Assembly: GCA_964447285.1 (NCBI GenBank)
Contig: CAYURO010000023.1
Span: 1-64,000, forward strand
DNA: 64,000 nucleotides
Origin: CAJBNH01 sp964447285
Lineage (GTDB): Bacteria > Myxococcota_A > UBA9042
Direction of reading: 5' to 3'
Shown here: piece by piece, positions 55,449 through 64,000 of the stretch
Layout of the letters: each line of letters opens with the position of its first letter
How positions within the stretch are numbered: position 1 is the first letter of the stretch
Notes under the pieces: model-generated
Databases searched by the model: none
Told to the model about the DNA's origin: nothing
The model's input: the letters and a program-made list of their open reading frames with translations, nothing else
Made by a program: the position numbers and the translations under genes

Positions 55449-56914
55449 CGATGCACGACCCGACATCGCACGACGAGTGCGTCGACTTGGCGGTCGTGGG
55501 CGGCGGAATGGCCGGCCTTGCGGCAGCTTGGGCGGCGCATCGGCGCGGTTGGCGGGTACGTCTGCTGGAGGCTGGTCGCTCGGTCGGTGGCAAGATCCGC
55601 ACGGAGCGACGCGACGGCTATCTGACCGAGTCGGGTCCCCACAGCTTCGCGGGTCACGCTGCCGGCATCTGGCAGTTGATCGACGAGATCGGTCTGCAGG
55701 ACCAGGTCGTCGCCGCCGAACCGCCGCTTGACCGCTTCGTATACCGCCATCGCCGCGCCCGTCGCCTGCCGCAGGGACCCGGATCTCTGCTAAGCGGCGA
55801 TTACATGAGTCTTGGCGGCAAGTTGCGGATGCTGGCAGAGCCGTTCGTGTTCGGCGACGCCCACTCCGATGACACGGTGATGAGCTTTGCGCGGCGCCGG
55901 CTGGGGCGTGAGGCGGCGCAGTACCTGATCACGCCGCTGGTCTCTGGCGTATTTGGTGGCGACCCGGAATCGCTGGGTGCTCGCGACGCCTTTCCGCGCC
56001 TGTGGCAGTGGGAGCACCAGTCCGGCAGCGTGCTGATGGGGGCCCTGATGGGGTGGACCCTGCGCCGCGAGGTTGCCCACGAGGTGGACGCGGACGGGAC
56101 CGGCACACGCAGGGGCCTGTATTCGTTCCGGGATGGCTTTGACATGCTGCCCAAGGGTCTGGCGGCCGCGCTGCCCCCCGGGACCGTTCGCACGACGTCG
56201 ATGGTCCAGGGCGTGGAGAAGCAGAGCGACGGTACGTTCATCGTCCGATGTGCGGCCACGGCGGACGCGCGAGAGGTTGGCTATGTGCGGGCGCGGCGGG
56301 TCATCATCGCCGCCCCAGCCCGCATCGGCGCGACGCTGTTGCGGGATGTGCCGCGGGCCCACGAGCTGCTGGCCCATGTGCAGAACTGCCGCATTGCGCT
56401 GGTGCATCTGGGCGGTCCCAATCCGGACGGTTTGGCGCCGCGGGGCTCGGGACTGCTGATCCCGCCGGGCGAGGGGCTGCGGACGCTGGGGATCCTGATG
56501 CCGTCCAGCCTGTTCCCCAACCGCGCGCCGGAAGGGCATTGGCTGCACACCGGGTTTGTCGGGGGGGCGCTCGACCCGGATGCCGTCGACCTGACGGACG
56601 ACACGCTGATCTCGTTGGTCGACCGCGCGCAGCGGCAGGCCTTTCCGCCGGGCAAGGAACAGCGGCCGCTTGAGACGACCTTTGCCACCGTCGTGCGTTG
56701 GCGCGAGGCGATTCCGCAATACCGCGTGGGTCACCGCGATGCCATGGCCGAGGCGGTCGACCTTGTCGAGGCGACGCTGCCCGGGGTGACGCTTGCCGGC
56801 AGCCACTTGCAGGGAATCAGCGTGAACGAAGCGGCGTTGTCAGGCTTGGCGGCCGTACAGCGACTGGCTCGTCTGGACAACGGGGATGCCCCCGACCGCA
56901 AGAGGGAGCCGTAG
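55445..56914 (+). CDS. hemG: Protoporphyrinogen oxidase (oxygen-dependent, flavoprotein)
   Basis: FAD enzyme oxidising protoporphyrinogen IX (or coproporphyrinogen) with oxygen, of the eukaryote/HemY-type family. The 489-residue product has the Rossmann loop VVGGGMAGLAAAWAA (about 16-30), LLEAGRSVGGKI, ESGPHSF and a C-terminal GSHLQGISVNEAALSG FAD segment. The substrate distinction from coproporphyrinogen oxidases cannot be made by eye, but the plain hemE-hemG order favours protoporphyrinogen. Naming follows Myxococcus usage; hemY is the alternative symbol. Confidence 0.88.
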   Translation: MTMHDPTSHDECVDLAVVGGGMAGLAAAWAAHRRGWRVRLLEAGRSVGGKIRTERRDGYLTESGPHSFAGHAAGIWQLIDEIGLQDQVVAAEPPLDRFVYRHRRARRLPQGPGSLLSGDYMSLGGKLRMLAEPFVFGDAHSDDTVMSFARRRLGREAAQYLITPLVSGVFGGDPESLGARDAFPRLWQWEHQSGSVLMGALMGWTLRREVAHEVDADGTGTRRGLYSFRDGFDMLPKGLAAALPPGTVRTTSMVQGVEKQSDGTFIVRCAATADAREVGYVRARRVIIAAPARIGATLLRDVPRAHELLAHVQNCRIALVHLGGPNPDGLAPRGSGLLIPPGEGLRTLGILMPSSLFPNRAPEGHWLHTGFVGGALDPDAVDLTDDTLISLVDRAQRQAFPPGKEQRPLETTFATVVRWREAIPQYRVGHRDAMAEAVDLVEATLPGVTLAGSHLQGISVNEAALSGLAAVQRLARLDNGDAPDRKREP

Positions 56915-56917
56915 ACA

Positions 56918-58198
56918 ATGGCCGCCGGCCCCACCCGACCTGCCCACCCCCATCGCGCCGCCGCCGCGGAACCGCCTGCGTTGCCGTTGGCCGTGATCGG
57001 TTGCGATTTTCGTGTTGCTTCAGCGACTTGGCGCAATCGGCTGTTGCTCTCGGCCGAAGAGCGTGAGTCCCTGACGGGGGCCCTGCGTGCATCGTGTGGT
57101 GCCGAGGGGCTGGTCGTGCTGGAGACCTGCAACCGCATCGAGTGGATTCTGGCGGCGCAACAGCCGCAGTGGGCCGCTGAGGCGCTGCGCGCGCAAATGG
57201 TCGAGCGATGGGTCGGTCTGGCGGGGGCACCGTCGTCGCTGCCCATGCCGTACCTGTACACGGGGCGCAACGCCGTGCTGCACCTGCTGCGGGTCGCGGT
57301 GGGCCTCGAGTCCTTTGTCGTCGGTGAGCGCGAGATCGCGGGGCAGCTGAACCGGGCGGTCGTCGCCGCGCGCGGTCGGGGGCAGGCGTCGCCCCTGCAC
57401 AATGCGCTGCAGACGGCCGTGGGGCGAGTGGTCAAGAAAGTCCAACGGTTGCCCCACTGGAGCCATCCGGGCCGCGGCGTGCATGGGCTGGCCTACGACG
57501 CGATTCGCCAGCACTGCCCAGCGACCGACGGCGTGCGCCGCGAGGTCGCCGTGGTGGGCATGGGCGAGATCGGCCGCAAGACCGCGGGGTTGCTCGCGTC
57601 TGCAGGTGGCTACCGGGTGAGGCTGCTGAACCGGACGATTCCGCCGGCGAAGAAGGGCGAGTGGCTGCCGCTGGCGGACCACCTGACCGACATCGTGCGC
57701 ACGGTGGACGCGGTGGTGATCGCCACGGGTGCGCAGTCGGCCATCGTGGACTTGTCGGGGCTGTCGGCGCATCGGCGCAAGCCACTGGTGGTCGTGGACC
57801 TGGGGGCGCCTGCGCAAGTCCGCACGCCGCCTGGCGAACCCGTTCTGTATTTCGGGCTGGACGAGCTGCTGGCGACGCCTGCGGTGGCGCCCGAACCGAC
57901 GGAGCTGCAGGCGGTTCACGAGCTGGTCGAAGAGGGCGTGCGCGAGTTTCTGGTCGAGTGCAACAAGCGTGAGCTCTCGGTGTTGCTGCGGGCGACCCAC
58001 GACGCCTATGAACGCGTCTCGTATGAGCAATTGCCTGCGGCCCTGGAGGCTGAGCTGGGCGACGCGCTGGACCCCGACCGTCGGCGCCGACTGCACAGCG
58101 CGATGCGAGACCTGTTCCGCGACTATACGCGGGGACTTGTGCAGGAAATCGAGGCGATCGCCGAGTCGCGGTCGCGCCATCCCACGGCGGAGCGTTGA
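56918..58198 (+). CDS. hemA: Glutamyl-tRNA reductase
   Basis: First enzyme of the C5 haem route: reduces glutamyl-tRNA to glutamate-1-semialdehyde with NADPH. The 426-residue product has the catalytic Cys71 in VLETCNRIEW, the GLESFVVGEREIAGQ motif and the Rossmann loop VVGMGEIGRKTA. About 20 extra Pro/Ala residues lead the N terminus. It begins 3 nt after hemG. Its product feeds HemL, encoded 48 kb upstream. HemB is not in the window. Confidence 0.96.
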   Translation: MAAGPTRPAHPHRAAAAEPPALPLAVIGCDFRVASATWRNRLLLSAEERESLTGALRASCGAEGLVVLETCNRIEWILAAQQPQWAAEALRAQMVERWVGLAGAPSSLPMPYLYTGRNAVLHLLRVAVGLESFVVGEREIAGQLNRAVVAARGRGQASPLHNALQTAVGRVVKKVQRLPHWSHPGRGVHGLAYDAIRQHCPATDGVRREVAVVGMGEIGRKTAGLLASAGGYRVRLLNRTIPPAKKGEWLPLADHLTDIVRTVDAVVIATGAQSAIVDLSGLSAHRRKPLVVVDLGAPAQVRTPPGEPVLYFGLDELLATPAVAPEPTELQAVHELVEEGVREFLVECNKRELSVLLRATHDAYERVSYEQLPAALEAELGDALDPDRRRRLHSAMRDLFRDYTRGLVQEIEAIAESRSRHPTAER

Positions 58199-58199
58199 C

Positions 58200-59117
58200 A
58201 TGGAACCCATCGCCGAAGCTGCCAAGGGCGACCTGATGCGTCGCGCCACCCGCGCGTCCTTGATCGTGGCGTTGTCCCTTGCGTGCTTCAAGCTGGGTGC
58301 TTGGTGGGTCACGGACTCGGTCAGCGTGCTCGCGAGTCTGGTCGATTCGCTGGTCGACCTGACGGCTTCGGGGTTGACGCTATTTGCCGTCAAGATCTCG
58401 CTGCAACCAGCCGACCACGAACATCGTTTTGGCCACGGCAAGTTCGAGCCCCTGGCAGGGTTGGGGCAGGCCGCCTTGGTCGGAGGTTCTGCCGTCACGC
58501 TGCTGTACTCTGCCGTCCAGCGGTTGCGCGACCCGCAGCCGATTCAGGAGGGCTGGGCGGGCGTGGCCGTCATGGTCATCGCCAGCATCGCCACGCTGTT
58601 CCTGGTCCGCTATCAGCGCCGCGTCATCGCCACCACCGGGTCGACCGCCGTCAGTGCGGACTCGCTGCACTACCAGACCGACCTGTTGATGAACACGGCG
58701 GTCGTGCTGTCGCTGCTCGCCTCGACCTTTCTGGGCTGGACTCTCGTCGATCCGCTATTCGGCCTGATGGTGGCCGTGCTGGTCGGGCGCAGCGCCTGGC
58801 AGATCGGCGCGCGGGCCGTACATCTGCTGATCGACTCGGAGTTTCCTGACCAGGAGCGCAAGGAGATCATCGCCCGAGCGATGGCGCATCCAGAGGTTCA
58901 TGGTGTGCACGACCTGCGGACCCGCAACTCCGGCTTGCAGGCGTTCATCCAGTTTCACCTGGAGTTGGACGGCGAGCTGACGCTGAGGGCCGCGCACGAC
59001 ATCGGTGACGCAGTCGAACTCGAGGTGCTGCAACGCTATCCAGGGGCAGAGGTCATCATCCACCTCGATCCCGGCTTCGATGTGCGCAAGGAGTACGGGT
59101 TCGAGGTGCGCGGCTGA
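58200..59117 (+). CDS. Cation diffusion facilitator (FieF-like)
   Basis: A 305-residue CDF transporter exporting divalent metal (Zn, Fe or Mn) by proton exchange. Transport-site residues are Asp49 and Asp53 in SLVDSLVDLTAS and the HYQTD pair in TM5; HRFGHGKFEPLAG is the family loop between TM2 and TM3. About five or six membrane helices and a cytoplasmic ferredoxin-like tail (from about 210) are seen. It overlaps nothing but begins one base after the hemA stop, so iron or zinc balance may be tied to haem synthesis. Confidence 0.92.
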   Translation: MEPIAEAAKGDLMRRATRASLIVALSLACFKLGAWWVTDSVSVLASLVDSLVDLTASGLTLFAVKISLQPADHEHRFGHGKFEPLAGLGQAALVGGSAVTLLYSAVQRLRDPQPIQEGWAGVAVMVIASIATLFLVRYQRRVIATTGSTAVSADSLHYQTDLLMNTAVVLSLLASTFLGWTLVDPLFGLMVAVLVGRSAWQIGARAVHLLIDSEFPDQERKEIIARAMAHPEVHGVHDLRTRNSGLQAFIQFHLELDGELTLRAAHDIGDAVELEVLQRYPGAEVIIHLDPGFDVRKEYGFEVRG

Positions 59118-59142
59118 CCTTGGTGAGCGGACGCAGGTCGGC

Positions 59143-60207
59143 TCAGGCGGGGCGGGCTCGCAGATACTGCGGTGGCCAGTCGATGCGGTCGCCGAGCTCT
59201 TGCGCCGCGTGCAGCGGCCAGTGCGGGTCGCGCAGCAGCTCGCGGCCGACCATCACCGCGTCGGCGTGACCCGCTGCAAGGATTTGCTCGGCCTGCGTCG
59301 CTTGCGTGATCAGACCCACCGCGCTGACCGGCAGCCCGGTTGCGCTTCGGATCGCAGCGGCGAAAGGCACTTGGAAGCCCGGAGCGGCCGGCACCACCGC
59401 ATCGGCGACCAACCCGCCCGTCGAGCAGTCGATCAGGTCCACCCCAAGCTCTCCCAGCCGCCGTGAGAGGACGATCGAGCTCTCCAGATCCCAGCCGCCC
59501 TCTTTCCAGTCGGTGGCAGACAGGCGCACGAACAGCGGCAGGTGCTCGGGCCAAGCCGCCCGGACCGCGCGCGCGACTTCCAACGGCAGCCGCATCCTCC
59601 CCTCCAAGTCTCCGCCCCAAGCGTCAGCGCGCAGGTTCGACAGCGGCGACAGGAACTCGTGCAGCAGGTAGCCGTGGGCCATGTGGATCTCGGCGACCTC
59701 GAACCCAGCCTGATGGGCGCGGTGGGCCCCTTCGGCAAAGGCTTGGACGATCCTGCGAATTCCAGCTTCGTCCAGCGCGTGCGGCACCGGCATTCCCTGA
59801 AACGCGACGGCACTGGGCGCGACGGTCTGCCAGCCTCCCGCTTCCGGGCCCAGCGGCTTGTTGCCCCGCCAAGGCACATCGGTTGAACCCTTGCGGCCCG
59901 CGTGGGCCAACTGGATGGCGGGCGCGGCCCCTTGGCTGTGGCAAAACGCGGCGATCTGCGCCAACGCCTGACCGTGCGCGTCGGACCAGATCCCAAGGTC
60001 GGCGACGGAGATGCGTCCTTCCGGTGCGACGGCGGTGGCCTCGACCATGACGAGTCCCATGCCTCCCGCGGCGCGAGCGCCCAAGTGCACCAAGTGCCAA
60101 TCCGCAGGGAACCCGTCCTGGGCAGAGTACTGGCACATCGGTGGCAGCCATACGCGGTTGCGAAGGGTCAGGCTGCGCAGGGAAAGGGGCGAGAACAGTT
60201 GAGACAT
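59143..60207 (-). CDS. NADH:flavin oxidoreductase, YqjM/NamA-type Old Yellow Enzyme
   Basis: A 354-residue FMN enzyme reducing activated C=C bonds. It starts FSPLSLRSLTLRNRVWLPPM, has the YqjM-type Cys25 in PPMCQYSA near the flavin, the AHAGRKGS segment, HMAHGYLLHEFLSP and the phosphate-binding GRELLRDP end. Substrates are typically enones or nitro compounds. GGAG precedes the ATG at 60207; the longer frame is not conserved. It converges with the CDF gene and diverges from the inositol synthase gene. Confidence 0.92.
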   Translation of the reverse strand: MSQLFSPLSLRSLTLRNRVWLPPMCQYSAQDGFPADWHLVHLGARAAGGMGLVMVEATAVAPEGRISVADLGIWSDAHGQALAQIAAFCHSQGAAPAIQLAHAGRKGSTDVPWRGNKPLGPEAGGWQTVAPSAVAFQGMPVPHALDEAGIRRIVQAFAEGAHRAHQAGFEVAEIHMAHGYLLHEFLSPLSNLRADAWGGDLEGRMRLPLEVARAVRAAWPEHLPLFVRLSATDWKEGGWDLESSIVLSRRLGELGVDLIDCSTGGLVADAVVPAAPGFQVPFAAAIRSATGLPVSAVGLITQATQAEQILAAGHADAVMVGRELLRDPHWPLHAAQELGDRIDWPPQYLRARPA

Positions 60208-60463
60208 CTGCGACTCCACCCGGGCACGGCACCCGCGATGTCGGGTTATCAGCGTGCGGGACGAAAGGCAACGAACGCGTGCGCGAAAGCAAACCCGGGC
60301 CCTCAGCAACACTTGGTAACACGCGCGAAACGCATCCGGTGGCCGGGACCGTCATCCTACCTGCGCGCGCCACACACGTTGGCCACGGTTTCACCGGACT
60401 ACCTTCCCTCATCCCCTCACACTTTGAGGTGCCGGGTCTGGTTTCCCCATGAGGAGTTCTGTC

Positions 60464-61822
60464 ATGTCCAACCGCTTTGTCTCCACTCCCGCCCGTGGCC
60501 GCGTGGCCGTCCTGATCCCCGGATTGGGAGCCGTTGCGACCACCTTTATCGCCGGCGTCGCACTGTCGCGCCTTGGCCTCGGGCGTCCGATTGGCTCGCT
60601 GACCCAGCTGGGCACCGCCCGCGTCGGTCGACGGACGGATGGGCGCACTGTGCCGATCAAGGAGTTGGTACCCCTTGCGAGCATGGACGACCTGGTGTTC
60701 GGCGCCTGGGACATCGTCAGCGAGAATGCGTGGCAGGTGGCTTTGCGCTCTGATGTGCTGCCGCGCGAGCAGCTGGACCCGATTCGCGACCAACTGGAGA
60801 AGATCCAGCCCCGCCGCGGTATCTACGATCCCGAATTCGTGCGGCGGATTGCCGTTGACCACGCGATGCCGGAGCAGGGACACCGCGCCAGAATCGCCCG
60901 CGTTCGTCAAGACATCCGTGAGTTCATGGCCGAGCTGGGTGCCGACCGTGCGGTGATGATCACGTGCGCATCGACGGAGACGTGGCGTCCGGCTCCCGAC
61001 TGCCTGCAAGACCTGGCCGCGCTGGAGCAGGCGCTGGACGACAACCACCCCGACATTTCGCCGGCGCTGTTGTACGCCTATGCCGCGATCCGCGAGGGCG
61101 TTCCGTATGCCAACTCGACCCCGAATGCAGCGGCAGACACCCCGGCGCTGCTGCAGCTGGCGCGCGAGCAGGGCGTGCCGACGGCGGGCAAGGACCTGAA
61201 GACCGGCCAGACGATGATGAAGACGGTGCTGGCGCCGATGCTGAAGGCCCGGATGTTGGGGCTGAACGGCTGGTTCTCGACGAATATCCTGGGCAATCGC
61301 GATGGCGAAGTGCTGGACGACCCGCAGGCGTTCAAGGCCAAAGAGGTCACGAAGACCAGCGTACTGGACACGATCCTGCAGCCGGGCGAATACCCCGACC
61401 TCTACTCGAAGTTCTCGCACAAGGTCTCGATCCACTACTACCCGCCGCGTGGCGACCAGAAAGAAGGCTGGGACAACATCGATCTCTTCGGTTGGATGGG
61501 CATGCCGATGCAGATCAAGGTGAATTTCCTGTGCCGCGACTCGATTCTGGCGGCGCCGCTGGTCCTTGACCTTGTGCTGTTCCTGGACCTGGCCAAGCGG
61601 GCAGAGTGGCGCGGCGTGCAGGAATGGCTTTCCTTCTACTTCAAGCTGCCGACGACGCCGGTGGGCCTGTATCCGGAGCACGACCTGTTCATCCAGCTGA
61701 CGAAGCTGAAGAACACCCTGCGCGTTCTGGCCGGCGAGGAGCCCATCACGCATCTGGGTCTGGACTACTACGGTGACGACCTGCCCCTGCCCGAGGCACT
61801 GGAAGCCGCAGAAGAAAGGTAG
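60464..61822 (+). CDS. Inositol-1-phosphate synthase
   Basis: A 452-residue NAD-dependent enzyme making inositol-1-phosphate from glucose-6-phosphate. It shows the Rossmann loop LIPGLGAVATTFIAGV (about 18-33), NSTPNAAADTPAL, GKDLKTGQT and MKARMLGLNGWFSTNILGN, all typical of MIPS. Family length about 370-520. Start at 60464 with GAGGAG eight bases upstream (the ATG at 60449 is upstream of that site). Inositol phosphate would serve the phosphotransferase encoded next. Confidence 0.92.
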   Translation: MSNRFVSTPARGRVAVLIPGLGAVATTFIAGVALSRLGLGRPIGSLTQLGTARVGRRTDGRTVPIKELVPLASMDDLVFGAWDIVSENAWQVALRSDVLPREQLDPIRDQLEKIQPRRGIYDPEFVRRIAVDHAMPEQGHRARIARVRQDIREFMAELGADRAVMITCASTETWRPAPDCLQDLAALEQALDDNHPDISPALLYAYAAIREGVPYANSTPNAAADTPALLQLAREQGVPTAGKDLKTGQTMMKTVLAPMLKARMLGLNGWFSTNILGNRDGEVLDDPQAFKAKEVTKTSVLDTILQPGEYPDLYSKFSHKVSIHYYPPRGDQKEGWDNIDLFGWMGMPMQIKVNFLCRDSILAAPLVLDLVLFLDLAKRAEWRGVQEWLSFYFKLPTTPVGLYPEHDLFIQLTKLKNTLRVLAGEEPITHLGLDYYGDDLPLPEALEAAEER

Positions 61823-61856
61823 CTTCTCGGGTCCGCCGCTTCAGCTGGAGAAGGAC

Positions 61857-63101
61857 ATGGATTGGCTGCAAACGGTGCTGGATGGCTTGGCAGGGCACCT
61901 CTCGCCGACCGCGCGGGTGTGGACGGCGCTGTCGCCTGCGCTGGCGGTGTCGGCGTGGTTCCTGGTTGGGTTCGCGATCTTCTCGGTGCAGGCCTGGCGT
62001 CATGGCGTGCCCACCGACGCGGAGACCGTGAAGCGCGGGGACAGCTTGCTGGCCGGTGCCTACATCCGCCACTTCCTGTTCTGGTTGATTCGCCCGCTCG
62101 ACCGACTGTTGTACCGCAGCGGCATCCCGGCCAACGGCATCACCACGCTGGCGGTGTTGGTCGGGATCGCCGCGGGCGTTGCGGTGGCGGCCGGACGGTT
62201 CGCGTTGGGCGGCTGGCTATTCCTCGCGTCGGGCGTGCTCGACACACTGGACGGCCGCGTGGCGCGCGCGCGGGGTGAGGTGACGGCGGCCGGCGGTGCC
62301 TTGGACTCGGTGCTGGACCGCTATGCCGACGCCGCAATCCTGATGGGTCTCGGGTGGTACTACCGCGACTCGTGGATCCTGCTGCTGGTGTTGGCGGCCC
62401 TGCTTGGCTCGTCCCTGGTGCCGTACGTGCGGGCGAAGAGCGAAAGCTTGGGCTTTCCGCAAAAGGACGGCCTGATGGGCCGGGCCGAGCGCGTGCTGTA
62501 CATGGGCGTCGCGGTGGCGCTGAGTCCGGTGCTCGAGGCGCTGTGGAACCCGACCGACCCGCATCCGCGTCACTGGCTGGCGGTCGCTGGCATCGGTCTT
62601 GTCGCGGTGCTGTCGAACATCACGGCAATCCAGCGTCTGGTCGGGCTGTTGAACGCGCTGACTCCGCCGGATGCCGTGACCGGTGCGCGGCGGTCGCCAA
62701 GATCCATCGTGGTGTGGAATGCCACCGCCGCAGGGGTTGCGACGCTGATCGACTACGGCGTCGTGTTGGTTTTGGTCCAAGGATTCAGCCTGCCTCCCGC
62801 ATTGGCGACGCTTCTGGGTTGTCTGGTCGGCGGCGTGGTCAACTTCGGCCTGAACCGGGCGGTGACTTTCCGCAGCGACGGCCCGATCGGCCCCCAAGTG
62901 GGGCGCTACACCTTCATCAGCGCGTCCAGTGCATTGCTGAACGCCGGCGGCATCGCCCTGCTGGCGCTTCACCCCGCCATCGACTACCGCATCGCGTGGT
63001 GGCTGGTGCGTGGTGCCGTGTGGCTGACATGGAACCTGCCGATGCAACGCGACTTCGTCTTCCACACCCCGTCGGACGCAAGCGGCGTCAAGGCCGCCTG
63101 A
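61857..63101 (+). CDS. CDP-alcohol phosphotransferase fused to a GtrA domain
   Basis: A 414-residue membrane protein of two parts. Residues about 60-275 carry the CDP-alcohol phosphotransferase motif DTLDGRVARARG...GALDSVLDRYAD, with the four metal-binding Asp. Residues about 285-410 are a GtrA-like domain with four helices (NFGLNRAVTFRS, YTFISASSALLN, WNLPMQRDFVFH), as found in flippases or glycan membrane-transfer partners. The order inositol synthase then this enzyme suggests phosphatidylinositol(-phosphate) synthesis coupled to lipid handling. GGAGAAGG precedes the ATG. The fusion is unusual to me. Confidence 0.85.
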   Translation: MDWLQTVLDGLAGHLSPTARVWTALSPALAVSAWFLVGFAIFSVQAWRHGVPTDAETVKRGDSLLAGAYIRHFLFWLIRPLDRLLYRSGIPANGITTLAVLVGIAAGVAVAAGRFALGGWLFLASGVLDTLDGRVARARGEVTAAGGALDSVLDRYADAAILMGLGWYYRDSWILLLVLAALLGSSLVPYVRAKSESLGFPQKDGLMGRAERVLYMGVAVALSPVLEALWNPTDPHPRHWLAVAGIGLVAVLSNITAIQRLVGLLNALTPPDAVTGARRSPRSIVVWNATAAGVATLIDYGVVLVLVQGFSLPPALATLLGCLVGGVVNFGLNRAVTFRSDGPIGPQVGRYTFISASSALLNAGGIALLALHPAIDYRIAWWLVRGAVWLTWNLPMQRDFVFHTPSDASGVKAA

Positions 63102-63116
63102 CCCGGAGAGTGCACC

Positions 63117-64000
63117 GTGACCGGATCCTTGGGGCATACCTTGGAACGCGCGCTGGCCCGAGTCGCGCGAGTCGGCTTTCGCAAGCCTCTGCTTTCTCTT
63201 GTGATCGTGGCGCTGATGACCGCGGTGACCGGCGCGTGGGCTTGGGGTGTGCGGCTCGACGCAGACCTGACCGGGCTGCTGCCTAAGAGCTTCGAGAGCA
63301 TCCGTGGCTTGGAAGAGCTGCAAAAGCGCTTCGGCGGCATCGGCTACGTGGTGGTCGTCGGGCAGGGCAAAGACATCGAGGGGTTGCGTCGCTTCGCCGA
63401 GGACGCAGCAGCACGCTTGCAGAAGCTGCCGGACGTGCGCTGGGTCGACTACCGCCGCGAGACGGAATTCTTCAAGGATCACGGTCTCTACTACCTGAGC
63501 ATCTCCGACCTCGAGACCATTCACGACCGCCTGCAGGCGCGGTACAAGTTTGAGAAGCGCAAGGCGAATCCGCTCTACGTGCAGCTCGAGGACGAGGCAC
63601 CACCGTCGGTCGACTTCACCGACATCCTGAACCGCGTGGCGGGAAGCACGGATGACCGGTTGGCGGGCGACGGCGAGCCGTACTATCTGGACGCCAAGGC
63701 GGGCCAGGTGGTCGTGATGGCCAAGCCGGCGCGCACCTCGGTCGACCTGAAGTACGCGAAACAGCTGCTGGAACGCGTTCAGCTCGAGATCCGCGCGATG
63801 GACTCGACGAAGTACGGCCCAGGCTTTCAGACCGCCATGACCGGGACGTTCCAGAAGAAGGTCGACCAGCAATCGCAGATCAGCTCGGACATTGCGGTGT
63901 CCAGCGGTCTCGCCTTCCTGCTGGTGATCCTCTATCTGATCGCACACTTCCGCAGCATCGGTGCGGTTGCGATGGTGCTGTTGCCGACCAGCATCGGCTT
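63117..64000 (+). CDS. MMPL/RND-family transporter, N-terminal part
   Basis: The gene runs off the window; 294 residues are visible. GTG at 63117, with GGAGAG upstream, starts a protein with one N-terminal helix (LLSLVIVALMTAVTGAWAWG), a periplasmic porter-like domain starting LDADLTGLLPKSF, and a second helix (LAFLLVILYLIA). The LLPKSF and later DLKYAKQLLERV features are those of RND/MMPL exporters, including the hopanoid-transporter (HpnN) group. Cargo is unknown; an envelope lipid is plausible beside the inositol-lipid genes. 15 nt after the upstream stop, so likely one operon. Confidence 0.88.
   Translation, partial: MTGSLGHTLERALARVARVGFRKPLLSLVIVALMTAVTGAWAWGVRLDADLTGLLPKSFESIRGLEELQKRFGGIGYVVVVGQGKDIEGLRRFAEDAAARLQKLPDVRWVDYRRETEFFKDHGLYYLSISDLETIHDRLQARYKFEKRKANPLYVQLEDEAPPSVDFTDILNRVAGSTDDRLAGDGEPYYLDAKAGQVVVMAKPARTSVDLKYAKQLLERVQLEIRAMDSTKYGPGFQTAMTGTFQKKVDQQSQISSDIAVSSGLAFLLVILYLIAHFRSIGAVAMVLLPTSIG

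Noticed and set aside
59624..61753. 709-codon minus-strand frame
   Set aside because: Antisense to the inositol synthase and offset from the flavin oxidoreductase frame; composition is low-information Arg/Gln/His.

Overview
The window is a high-GC bacterial chromosome segment, densely coded on both strands and free of phage or plasmid hallmark genes. Several traits point to Myxococcota or a related former deltaproteobacterial lineage. They are a secreted protein ending in a MYXO-CTERM-like tail, eukaryote-like Ser/Thr kinases (one with the HRDVSPQN catalytic loop), very Cys-rich secreted proteins built from CDDGNPCT-type repeats, and inositol-lipid genes. The placement is inference from gene content; no rRNA is present.

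Left part (0-24 kb). An aminotransferase-pckA operon reads leftward and diverges from a solitary ribosomal protein L3 gene (rplC) that has a foldable leader. Next comes a tight operon, hemC-hemD-hemL-sensor kinase-response regulator, that makes uroporphyrinogen III from a C5-pathway precursor and carries its own two-component system. After it come a GcvR-like ACT protein, an M14 carboxypeptidase with an FGE-like partner, a secreted protein, an amidase lipoprotein, a MaoC-type hydratase, a HEAT-like protein, an AI-2E-type permease with a cNMP-binding Ser/Thr kinase, two tandem Bor-like lipoproteins and a small HTH protein whose promoter overlaps a perfect dyad.

Middle (24-36 kb). A 2,340-residue Cys-rich exported protein with about 50 short repeats and about ten longer modules is followed by a somatomedin-B-like protein with a C-terminal sorting signal, a truncated haemoglobin, tRNA-Leu(GAG), a lipoprotein and a Gly-rich RRM protein. 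Upstream of the RRM gene lies a 238-bp hairpin-rich sequence with inverted ends and perfect 12-bp direct repeats on both sides, a candidate MITE.

Catabolic block (35-43.5 kb). A short-chain dehydrogenase, ogt, a methylcrotonyl-CoA carboxylase beta-like subunit, an enoyl-CoA hydratase, a thiolase lacking its usual nucleophilic Cys, its DUF35 partner, a biotin carboxylase and a biotin carrier resemble a leucine/isovalerate (liu) degradation set. One in-frame stop splits the usual alpha subunit in two.

Right part (43.5-64 kb). A second Ser/Thr kinase, a DUF4405-like membrane protein, glyA, a FemAB-like protein, a rhodanese, a CPBP-family membrane protease, a phosphoesterase, a YfgM-BamB-like pair and a Cys-rich lipoprotein precede a second haem operon, hemE-hemG-hemA, followed by a CDF metal transporter. 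An Old Yellow Enzyme homologue reads leftward. Inositol-1-phosphate synthase, a CDP-alcohol phosphotransferase/GtrA fusion and the start of an MMPL/RND transporter close the window and suggest inositol-phospholipid synthesis and export. Together the two haem operons cover glutamyl-tRNA to protoporphyrin except hemB and the coproporphyrinogen oxidase, which are not in this window.
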